From: Sycon ciliatum
Lineage: Eukaryota > Porifera > Calcarea > Leucosolenida > Sycettidae
Assembly (NCBI RefSeq): GCF_964019385.1
Contig: NC_088645.1
Location: forward strand, 44,993,029 to 45,057,028
Direction: 5' to 3'
DNA length: 64,000 bases
The notes below the pieces were generated by a model. The model was not told the origin of the DNA, did no database searches, and worked only from the letters and a program-made list of their open reading frames with translations. Of this stretch, positions 37,807 to 46,520 are shown one piece after another. The translations under genes and the position numbers were made by a program. The number at the start of each line of letters is the position of its first letter. The first letter of the stretch is position 1.

Positions 37807-38286
37807 CCCATTGAACGCTGATGACGTCTATAGACGTCATTGAAAATGCCCCCCATGCGCGGGATGACGTCTATAGACGTCATGGGATATATAGTGATTT
37901 CTGGCACTGTTTGATGTGTAAAAGCACTGTTAGTCAGTTGGATCATGATCCTGCCTCTTGTACGATAGGTCGTTGGTTCGAATCCCGCTTGGAAACACTA
38001 CGCGTCTTTTTTTCTTCTCTTTTCAGCGATCTTTCAGCTGCAATTTCACGCATTTGGCGTATTTCACGCAATTTGAGCAAACTTGCGTCCCCTATTGTGA
38101 GGCGCTATTCTTTTTGGGGACTGTATCGATTCTGTCACCCTGTGGTTGATAGTCTTGGCAATCCTTTCCAAAATATTTGAGGACCCCAGTTGCCAGAACC
38201 CTGGAGTTTTAGAACTTGCTTTTGGCCCTGTTTTTAGCATTTTATATGCAGAGTACCATAGGCAAGGACCAGTAGCGCTGAATGGG
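37807..38286. mobile_element. piggyBac-like MITE, 480 bp, TTAA target
   Basis: TTAA lies on both sides (37,803-37,806 and 38,287-38,290). The ends are CCCATTGAACGCT and, opposite, CCCATTCAGCGCT. TTAA target and CCC ends are the piggyBac signature. The left part has two copies of the palindrome GATGACGTCTATAGACGTCA. The interior contains a tRNA-like promoter. It is inserted in a SINE. Confidence 0.85.
37932..37990 (+). promoter_or_regulatory. tRNA-like pol III promoter (A and B boxes) inside the MITE
   Basis: TTAGTCAGTTGG resembles an A box, and GGTTCGAATCC (about 37,974) is an exact B box with normal tRNA spacing. CGTCTTTTTTTC downstream would be an early pol III stop. It is probably a captured SINE head; the 3' part resembles SINE copy 2 (CACGTCTTTCTTCTCTTT). 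Confidence 0.6.
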
Positions 38287-38323
38287 TTAATGGTGTGTGT
38301 TTGTCTGTGTGTGTGTGTGTGCG

Positions 38324-38374
<51 letters not shown>

Positions 38375-38410
38375 ATGCATGCATGAGTGTGTGCATGCAT
38401 GTGCATACTA
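38287..38410. repeat. (GT)n microsatellite, SINE 3' tail
   Basis: A GT tract with GC interruptions and a GCATGCATGCATG end. It corresponds to the GT/AT-rich tail of SINE copy 2. Confidence 0.9.
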
Positions 38411-39210
38411 ACCCCTGTATAATTATGTGTGTTTGTCCATGAATAGATATTTGCCAGACATCCATAGGACTTTTGAGCGCACCTTGAACTTCTTAAAAGG
38501 CTATTTCCAATTCCTAGAAATTTCAAAAAATGGTACAGCAGGTATGTACATCTTTAAAGCTGACTGCAGTTTTCTAGTATCACAAAGCGTAGTCATAGAT
38601 TATCGGAGTACTATGGGATTTGTGTGTGTGTGCATGTGTGTGGACGTATGTTTTCTACACCTTGTCCTCACCCATGTACGGTTTGGCAAGTCCATAAGTG
38701 GGATCATTTCAAGTACACCCAAGATTTGGAGATTTCAGGAGGTGTCGGCCGTTAGGTTGGTTCAATAGCCAAAAAGAGTCATCTTTCCAAGATTCCTTTT
38801 GAGCCTCTCTCCCCTCTCCCGGGCAGACGCACACGACCAGTTTTGGGTGGGATTCCAGGATAAAATTCAAATTCACAATTCAAGCTAACTTGTTCTTGGA
38901 CAATGTCACCCAGGTTATAAGAAATCCAATGGTAACAATTTTATCGAAATCGGTCCAGGCATTCAAAAGCTATAGCCATTTTTCTACAGCGAAATGGGTG
39001 TACTTTTCTCTGGCGATCAAATGGGAAATCGGCTCAAAACATGGTGAAACTACTGCACAGCAACCACCTAGCTACATACACTTTCACACGAATCAGGTGA
39101 AATTTGGTTCACAGCCGGCCTCTTATCCTTGCCTTGAGCAGATGGAATACTCACGTTTTGATTTGGCTAACCTACCCCTCTTCTTCACACGGCTTTGGCC
39201 GACAAGGACG
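38411..39210. other. No gene recognised
   Basis: There is a small GT patch at 38,620-38,640. Open frames on + (38,427-38,768; 38,890-39,246) have no known domain. Confidence 0.3.
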
Positions 39211-39549
39211 TCAAGTCACCAGCATAGCTTTGGCCATTGCCGATAAGGACGGCAAGTCACCAACACACCAATGTTGATGTTGCCAATGCCGCCTTCTGTA
39301 GAGCTTGCGATTCAAGTTGCGAACGAAATCCAGAAGACACGCGATGTCGATGGGAGCTGGGATCAGGCTGATCATGGTGAGAGATACTGCTTCAGCTCCG
39401 ACACCAACCAGTTTGATCGGTAATGACGGCAGATCACTGTTCTCCGCCAGCGCACGAGTCGTAAATCCAAGCCGCCGCGCCTGCTCTCCTTGTACCTCGC
39501 AAACAGGAAATAGTACGGAATCGTGTACTACGTTGTGCTCACTAGGCAC
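39211..39549 (-). CDS. Unrecognised ORF, 112 codons
   Basis: This frame has protein-like composition, for example SVLFPVCEVQGEQARRLGFT and SLTMISLIPAPIDIACLLDF. It lacks a recognisable family motif. It might be an exon of a host gene or a transposon fragment. A near-direct repeat GACAAGGACGTCAAGTCACC / GATAAGGACGGCAAGTCACC lies at its 3' end (39,199-39,260). The start codon is arbitrary. Confidence 0.25.
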   Translation of the reverse strand: MPSEHNVVHDSVLFPVCEVQGEQARRLGFTTRALAENSDLPSLPIKLVGVGAEAVSLTMISLIPAPIDIACLLDFVRNLNRKLYRRRHWQHQHWCVGDLPSLSAMAKAMLVT

Positions 39550-40055
39550 TCATGCTGCTTGATACTCTCGATCAGCTGCCTGCGCTGGCAGTAACACCTA
39601 GTTTCTAGCGTACATCTATTCTTCTTCTACGCACTTGAAAAAATCGACATGTCGGAGGTTCTTTTAATCCTACTCGGCGCTGACTCAAATTTTGTTGCGC
39701 TGCTCTACCTTGCTTGAGAAAAACACCGGCATGGGTGATTCCGAAAGGTTTTAGGGTGCTGAAGCTGAAAATCGGTTTAAGAATCCTCTAAGATGCCATT
39801 TTGAACTTGAAAATCGCCATCAATTTCTTCTTTGACTGATCGCAATGGCCTATTTTCGCTGCATGGCGACCAAAACCCCAACATTGGACAGCTGAAAACC
39901 TCAGAAATCCACTGGTGACTTCTAAAATCCTCCAAAACTAACAATATCCCAGCGCACTGGCCTAGAATGAGCCATCATCGCGTGACCAAACCTTACTGTT
40001 TAGCGCGCGAAGAAAGTCCTCGAACCCAGTCGGCCAGATCCTGGAATCCCTAGTT
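39550..40055. other. No gene recognised
   Basis: AT-rich DNA with no motif seen. Confidence 0.3.
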
Positions 40056-40660
40056 TTGGCAATGTAGGTAGGTAGGTACATTTGTATTTGAATTCGCAGA
40101 ACCAAACGGGCGGTGTCGCCCAATTACATGGAAGCGAATGGAAACAGTAAAATATTGTAGGAAATAGCCTAACACGATAGCAGGGTGTAGTACAAAGCAA
40201 AGAACGCTCAGTCAATGAATAACGTTAACGTTAGAATACAACAACGGGGAGGCGGTAAACAGCACATGACTGGTACTGTGGAGTACCGCAAACGTTCAAA
40301 GATTCCTGTAGTGGTCCGTAGTGGGTGCTACTGCTAGCAAGACAGAACGGGAGGCAGGCTTGTTTGAACTGGTGGTACTGGGTAATACCACGCACGTCGG
40401 ATGGCAGGGTGTTCCATAAAATGGACCCGCGAGCGGTTGGACGGTCGTGGCCGGCTTTGGAGGCAGATTTGGGCACTTGAAGGCCCAAGCTGCGTTTGCG
40501 CGCGTGTTGTTCGAGTACTGGGATGCTCCAGAAGGGCTTGCAGTGCATTGCTTGCCCGACCATTCGAGCAACACCAGATCATAATAAGGGTCTTTTGCTT
40601 GTGGAGCTCTTCGACGCCATACAGCTGCAGACGAGCAAGCAGAGGTTGGGCGTGCAAGTA
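40056..40660 (-). pseudogene. LINE ORF2 C-terminal end and 3' UTR
   Basis: A minus-strand frame carries ARGSILWNTLPSDVRGITQY and HQFKQACLPF (about 40,340-40,440), the conserved C-terminal WNxLPxxVR region of APE-type LINEs, with LQLYGVEELHKQKTLIMIWC further upstream in another frame. The 3' end lies at 40,056, where TACCTACCTAC forms a short tandem tail. It is 5'-truncated next to the GT-rich flank of the SINE. Confidence 0.6.
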
Positions 40661-40667
40661 CAAGTAC

Positions 40668-40802
40668 AAATATGTGTGTGCACATGGGTGTATGCGTGTA
40701 TATGTGTGTGTATGTGTGTGTATGTGTGTGCACTTGGGTGTATGTGTGTGTGTATGTGTGTGCACATGGGTGTATGTGTGTGTGTATGTTATTGCATGTG
40801 TG
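40668..40802. repeat. GT-rich microsatellite (TGTGTATG variants)
   Basis: Imperfect repeats of GTGTGTATGTGTG, GTGCACATGGGTGTATG and similar, at the left flank of SINE copy 2. Confidence 0.85.
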
Positions 40803-41215
40803 TCCCATATGGTGCAGTGGTATGTGCAGCGATTTCCAATCGATAGGTTGCGGGTTCGATTCCCGACGATTATGGTCACACACGTCTTTCTTCTCTTTCT
40901 CAGACTCTTCCTGACTTTTCTTTCATTCTCCTGGGTGGTTACCAACAGCCAGTGCATGCCGGAGTATGTGGTGTGATGTGTGTGCGGGAAAAAATAAATA
41001 AATAAAAAGACCAAAAAGTAGGGATTCACTGGCCAGAAAAAAGCCACTTCAAAGCTGTGTGGTGTAGACCAGGCTGAATAGTGGTGGTCAATTCTTCAGC
41101 CTTGCAAGCTGTTGAATGGTGCAATCCCAGCACAAGTTGCTATGGCTTCTGCTGTAGCATCGCTATCATTGCCTCTGGCGATGGGCGTCCAATGGTCCAA
41201 TGGTCCAATGGCATG
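40803..41215 (+). mobile_element. tRNA-derived SINE, copy 2 (A and B boxes present)
   Basis: The A-box-like TGGTGCAGTGG (40,811) and exact B box GGTTCGATTCC (about 40,852) are 41 bp apart. The body matches copy 1 (CCAGTGCATGCCGGAGTATG, GGGATTCACTGGCCAG, GGTGCAATCCCAGCACAAG). The 3' end has a triple TCCAATGG repeat and then a GT/AT-rich tail (to about 41,290). Internal pol III promoters of this kind drive SINE transcription. Confidence 0.75.
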
Positions 41216-41290
41216 TGTGTACATGTATGTGTGTGTATGTGTGTATGTGTGTATGTGTGTATGTGCATGCACATGCGTGTATGCGTGAGT
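41216..41290. repeat. GT/ATGT microsatellite tail
   Basis: Imperfect GTGTATGTGTGTATG repeats form the 3' tail of SINE copy 2. Confidence 0.8.
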
Positions 41291-41400
41291 AAGAAATACA
41301 GTAAAAGCCAGGACAGTGGTGATAACTTGGAAATTGATACTTTTAAATGCAACGGTGGAGCTCAGTTTGTTTCATTCTTGTAACCGAAATATATGTAATA

Positions 41401-41742
41401 GAGAGGTTCCGCACTACGTAAAGTTGAGCAACTTTACGTTAGTGGGCGGGAAAACCCCGTGAATTCACGATTTTGCACTCCACTTACGGAAAGTTGTATA
41501 CGGAGAGTATGTAGATAGGGCTCTGATAACGTAGCTGGTCCGTAAGTGGATTGGGGTACAAATTTATGACTCTCTCCCCAGGTCGATCTGGTCGTACACT
41601 GCCGCGTTCGGAGTTGCCAAGGGCAGCTACGTGATTTGAAAACTCCGTATGGCGGAACCCAGATTCGCATGCAGTTTATGTAAGACTTTCCGTAGATCGA
41701 CTACGTTTTTTACTAACGTAATTACGTTATGCGGAACCTCTC
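41401..41742. mobile_element. TA-flanked MITE, 342 bp
   Basis: The ends read GAGAGGTTCCGCA, then AACGTAA on the right and CTACGTAA on the left, flanked by TA (41,399-41,400 and 41,743-41,744). This is the pattern of Tc1/mariner-type MITEs. A short inner palindrome, AAAGTTGAGCAACTTT, follows the left end. No transposase is present. Confidence 0.8.
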
Positions 41743-41869
41743 TAATAACTGCAGGAAGGCAATTCCACAGGGCACTGCAGATTCTGTGTAGATAGAGTAA
41801 TGACAGGGTTTGTGTCGATATTTTGGCCTGCAAAAAGATAGTCAGTAACATGTGGTTTCTGTTGCTGGT

Positions 41870-42545
41870 AATACTGCCCTTGCTGCTATAACTGCTGGTG
41901 CTGCTGTTGTTACTGCTGGTGCTGCTGCTGCTGCTGTTACTGCTGCTGCTATTACTGCTGCTGCTACTAATACTGCTGTTGCTGCTAATACTGCTGTTGC
42001 TGCTATAACTGCTGCTGTTGCTGCTATAACTGCTGGTGCTGCTGTTGTTACTGCTGGTGCTGCTGCTGTCACTGCTGCTGCTGCTGCTGCTGCTGTTACT
42101 AATACTGCTGTTACTGCTGCTGCTACTAATACTGCTGCTGCTGCTGTTACTGCTGCTGCTGTTACTGCTGCTGCTACTAATACTGCTGTTGCTGCTAATA
42201 CTGCTGTTGCTGCTATAACTGATGCTATAACTGCTAGTGCTGCTGCTGCTGCTGCTGTTGCTGCTGCTGTTACTGCTGTTGCTGCTAATAATGCTGTTGC
42301 TGCTATAACTGCTGTTGCTGCTATAACTGCTGCTATAACTGCTGGTGCTGCTGCTTTTACTGCTGCTGCTGTTACTGCTGGTACCGCTGCTTTTACTGCT
42401 GGTGCTGCTGTTGTTACTGCTGATGCTGCTACTGTTGCTGGGGCTGGTGCTGCTGTTACTGCTGCTGCTGCTGTTGTTAATGCTGGTACCGCTGCTGCTG
42501 CTGCTGTTACTGCTGGTGCTGCTGCTGTTACTGCTGGTGCTCGAC
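41870..42545. repeat. CTG/CTA/CTT triplet-repeat locus, about 680 bp
   Basis: Long array of TGCTG, TGTTA and TGGTG triplets in irregular order. The triplet period leaves poly-Ala, poly-Leu and poly-Ser/Asn frames open on both strands for up to 306 codons. These are artefacts of the repeat, not genes. Confidence 0.9.
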
Positions 42546-42761
42546 ATGTTTTATTCAAAGTCCCACATATTAAAAGTGGATATTAGCAAGAAGGTACAAG
42601 AGAAGAGCTAGAGAGAAAAGGGAAACCAAGGAGGGGTCATGCAAGCAGAAAAGGGAAACCCCCAAGGAGGAGTCATGCAGGTAGAAAAGAAAAAGTACAG
42701 ATTAGAGCATTGAAAGGATCGGTCACGCAATACGCAATACGGTCTTTACGGTTAATTCCCA

Positions 42762-42905
42762 TCTGCTGCTGCTGGGGCTGGTGCTGCTGCTCTTGCTGCC
42801 ATGTCCATTGTGGCCACTACTGCTCCCGTGGCTGCTGCTGTTGTTGCTGCTGTTGTTGGTGGTGCTACTGTTGGTGCTGCTGTTGTTGGTGCTACTGCCT
42901 CTTTT
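42762..42905. repeat. Second CTG-type triplet repeat
   Basis: Irregular TGCTG/TTGTTG array about 220 bp beyond the main one. Between them is the direct repeat AGGAGG(G/A)GTCATGCA.GCAGAAAAG (42,630-42,690). Confidence 0.85.
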
Positions 42906-43756
42906 GTCCTGTACAGGGGCTCACCATCAGCTTCTTCAATGTCGTAGCAATCTGGCTTATCTTCCCAGGTGCGTGTTTGTCGTGCTGTACAAGATGGAGC
43001 GAAAGGCTTTTCTCAACTCTTTTGAGGGTATATATATATTGCGAGAATTAGAGAAGGATTTTCGATCAATCTGGAAAATTCTTGTTTAACACTTGGAGAG
43101 GTGGCGAAGGCACAGCTGAAAACGATAAGAAACAAATCTGAGATCTTGGAGAAGCAATCAGCAATGTGAACCAGCCACCAATGCTTTTGTTGAAACTCAA
43201 CGACTTCCATAATCATATACGCGATAAAACAAGAACGTTCATACATGTGTATACACTGTACAACAAGGGAATTCAAGGCTAGTTAATCGCTACTTAAATG
43301 TCTGTAAGAACCACACTATGCCAGACATGGCCAAATTTCCGATTTCACTCAAAGTTGGCTGCTTTTATCCCTAGGTGGACCTCATTCACCAACTATGACA
43401 GTTTGGTCCAGAAATCCTCCGTTCTTAAGATATTGACCAAAATCTACAATCGATAAGAAAAGGACCTGAAACACCTTGAAACAAGGTACAAGAACGAGTG
43501 GTTACTCCTGCTCACAACAACACAGCCCAGCCAAACCAAGTGCCTCCATATACCTTTTCGCTATACTGCCAGCACTGAGATATCAAGGGAATAATCCCTG
43601 CTTTCGCAGAAACTCGAACGAAGCTGCCACGAAACTTCACTTGCTGAACAACAGCCCACCATGACGAGAAAGAAGACCAGCTCCATACCAGCAAATCAAC
43701 AAGGACTGCAACAGCAGCGCAATATTTTCCAAACATGTTCTCTTCTATTGGGCAGC
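42906..43756. other. No gene recognised
   Basis: Short frames without domains. The minus-strand frame from 43,512 overlaps the foldback element and has no known motif. Confidence 0.3.
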
Positions 43757-44089
43757 TAGTGCACATGAGTTTCACCAAGAGTAGACAAACAAGAGTGTGC
43801 AACTCGCAGATGGGTTGGCCCACGGCGGAATTTTTTGTTGACGTAATCTTTTCGACGACGCACGCGCTATGAGTCTTTTGGTTAGTTTTCCATCGTTCAT
43901 TTGGCCGCATTTGCACTACAAAGTCGGTGCCCAGCACGTGCTCTCACATTGCTCTGCAGCAAAATGCGCGTTCTTCTGAAAAAAGGTGACGTCAACAAAA
44001 AATTCCGACGTGGGCGGGGTATCTGCAGATTGTGCAGGGGAGATCCGGAGTTGCACACTCTTGTTTATCTACTTTTGGTTTCACGTGTG
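43757..44089. mobile_element. Foldback element with arms of about 100 bp
   Basis: The left arm (43,757-43,860) and the right arm (43,976-44,089) are inverted copies. Landmarks are GACAAACAAGAGTGTGCAACT / AGTTGCACACTCTTGTTTAT and CGGAATTTTTTGTTGACGT / GACGTCAACAAAAAATTCCG. The 115-bp spacer has no gene. The right arm ends in GTGTGCATCAATGCC, which is also the start of the adjoining 14-bp minisatellite. Confidence 0.75.
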
Positions 44090-44397
44090 CATCAATGCCT
44101 CGTCATCAATGCTCCGTCATCAATGCCCCGTCATCAATGCCCCGTCATCAATGCTCCGTCATCAATGCCTCGTCATCAATGCCCCGTCATCAATGCCCCG
44201 TCATCAATGCCCCGTCAGCAATGCCGCGTCATCAATGCCCCGTCATCAATGCCCCGTCATCAATGCCCCGTCATCAATGCCCCGTCATCAATGCCTCGTC
44301 ATCAATGCCCCGTCATCAATGCCCCGGCATCAATGCGCCGTCATCAATGCCCCGTCATCAATGCCCCGTCATCAATGCCTCGTCATCAATGCCTCGT
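44090..44397. repeat. 14-bp minisatellite, 22 copies
   Basis: Twenty-two contiguous units of CATCAATGCCCCGT with single-base variants (CCTCGT, CTCCGT, CCGCGT, GCGCCGT). There are no spacers, so it is not a CRISPR array. The 14-bp period opens three overlapping long frames (PSSMPRHQC-type repeats) that are artefacts. Confidence 0.95.
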
Positions 44398-44962
44398 CGT
44401 TCAGGTCGACCTGAAGTGGAATGCCCACATCCAGCACATCAAGAGCAAAGTTGTGGGCACTCTCCACCTCTTGAGACGGATTCGTGGACGTCTTTCACCC
44501 ACCGGCCTGTCAGCACTGTACACCGCGTATATACGCCCCGCTATCGCATATGGTTCTCTGGCTATGTCAGCTATGAATGTACAGCAACAAGATGCCCTCG
44601 AACGTCTCCAACGGCGGTCAGCAAAACTCTGCCTCTGACTCCCCCTCTTCAGTCCTTGCCACCACAGTTCGTTACTCCACCACGTCACTTGGCCAACCCT
44701 CTCATCCCGCAGGAAGCTCAAGCAGCTACTCTTTGCACACACCATCGCTGTCAAACGATCCCCGCCACACATCCAGCTTGCGACCTCAGGCTACATCACC
44801 GAGCCACCAAGCCGAGAATTGAGGCGTCATCGAGTCTTTGCCCTCCCCACCACCCACTCCACCCGCCTTCAACGTTCACCCTTGTACTCAGCATGCACTA
44901 AGTACAACCACCTGCCACCACACTGTTACTCCCTCCGAGAAATAAATGCATTCAAAAGATAA
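44398..44962 (+). pseudogene. LINE ORF2 C-terminal fragment
   Basis: Directly after the minisatellite the frame reads VQVDLKWNAHIQHIKSKVV, LHLLRRIRGRLSPTGLSALY, YIRPAIAYGSLAMS and DALERLQRRSAKLCL, the thumb/C-terminal LINE region, with a stop at 44,638. The C-terminus continues in another frame (WPTLSSRRKLKQLLFAHTIA, then SGYITEPPSRELRRHRVFAL, ending SLREINAFKR at 44,962). One frameshift near 44,640-44,690 separates them. No catalytic RT part is present. Confidence 0.75.
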
Positions 44963-46265
44963 GTTACCCCGATAATAGAATCATCATTATTCTATTTCCA
45001 CATGCTCCAACCCCCGCTGTAGCCCAGCCTAAGTATAGTATTTTAATCAAGGTCTATCGCCTACCTGCCCTCGCAATGGATATACTTCCCTACTAGTCTT
45101 TACTTAAATGAAGCACCCAAACCACGGCTGCCACTAGCCACTGTTTCTCCCGGTTTATTTCACCCACTCTGATTGATAACACAATCATAGTACTGCCTAT
45201 CTCTCTTATTGGCTACGGCCACCGTGAGAATAAAGATAAACTTGCTCGACTAGCGCCGTCGGCTAAGGTCTCGACAATATGCGGCCGCCAGCAGGAGGTT
45301 AAGGCGGGCCTAGACCCAGAACAGCATCTTCTGGTTGAGGTCTACGAAGAGAAGGGACTCTCATCTTGGCTTACGGTGGCCCCCAGCTTCCAGGACGGAA
45401 CAGTTTGGAAGAAGACTGATTTCAGAGATGCACTCTGCATTCGCCATTGCTGACGTTTGGCGAGCCTCCCAGATACATATTTATGTGGTGCGGAACTGAT
45501 CGCATGGCATGCGCTCACCTGTGCAACCGGTGGCTATACGATAGCGCGCCATAACGAGGTGCACTATTTGATCGCCCACCTGCTCCAAGACAGGCGAAGC
45601 GCCAGCACCGAAAAAGAGCCCTAAAAGTTGCACTTTTATTTTCCAAATCCGAGCAAAGGCCCGGGAAATTTGAAACTCAGCTCAATATCGCCAAAAAGAG
45701 ACTATTTTATCCCTTGCTCGCAAGAGCTTCCCTGGTGGTATCGTCTTGTTCCGAGGCAATGTTTGGGAAGGTGCGGGCATTCGCTGCCCTAGGTTTCGCG
45801 GAAAGCTCCAAGCGACATCATTTTCCTCGCTTTCTCGCCAGAGTTTTCAAGACCGACGCAACTCGTCGTCAAAAAGTACTCAGTGTGGATTTCGTGCCGA
45901 ATTCCGCCCCAAACAATTTAGGCTGACCTCTCGCCACCAATCGAACCCACTGATATGTATCTACCTATACACGAGCAATGGTTTGAGCCCAAAGAAGGAC
46001 AACTTCACAACGAGCACACTTTCTAATAATATTTTCGATGTATATCAGTATTAGAATACCATCAAAACGACAAATTGACCAGCAGAAAGACATAAAGTTG
46101 CACTACAAATACAGCAGCTGTATAAACATAAATAATTGAACAGAACACTATGTAATTGGATCCCTCCAAAAACAGTCAAGCATCCCAAATAGTATGCGCA
46201 TACACATATACATGAAGGAAGGCTATGTTGCCACCATACACTGGCTACGCACACGGACATCATTC
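44963..46265. other. No gene recognised
   Basis: About 1.3 kb without domains or clear repeats. The overlapping frames at 45,714-46,054 are not conserved proteins that I recognise. Confidence 0.3.
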
Positions 46266-46520
46266 TGGAGAGCTGAGCATCAGCGTGCGCACACCCCCCA
46301 CACATCTGCATGCACGCGCGCACACCCACACATGCGCATGAACACGCGCGCGCACACACACACCCATACACCCACATATACACATGCACGCGCGCACACT
46401 CCTTCCCTGTGCTGTCGAGCCACTGCCACAAGGGTTGCGTGGGCCTCGAAGGCACCGGAGAGAGAATAGGAGAACGCAGTCCCATAGATACACACACACG
46501 CACAAACACACATGTACACA
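46266..46520. repeat. CA/CGCA-rich low-complexity DNA
   Basis: Imperfect CACA/CGCGCACA tracts at 46,290-46,400 and 46,490-46,520. They explain the His/Thr- and Cys/Val-rich frames on both strands. Confidence 0.8.

Noticed and set aside
37932..37990. A genuine tRNA gene
   Set aside because: A and B boxes are present, but no complete acceptor and anticodon stems can be folded by eye, and the region lies inside a MITE.
41627..42586. Long Ser/Asn-rich, Ala-rich and Leu-rich open frames
   Set aside because: They follow a CTG-type triplet array, which leaves several frames open on both strands. Codon order follows the DNA repeat and no unique protein sequence is present.
44090..44397. CRISPR-like array
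   Set aside because: The 22 units of 14 bp are contiguous with no unique spacers, and the setting is animal DNA.
43901..44901. 245- to 289-codon proteins with PSSMPRHQC repeats
   Set aside because: The period of 14 bp read in three frames gives similar repeated peptides in all of them. Only the LINE tail after 44,397 is genuine coding remnant.
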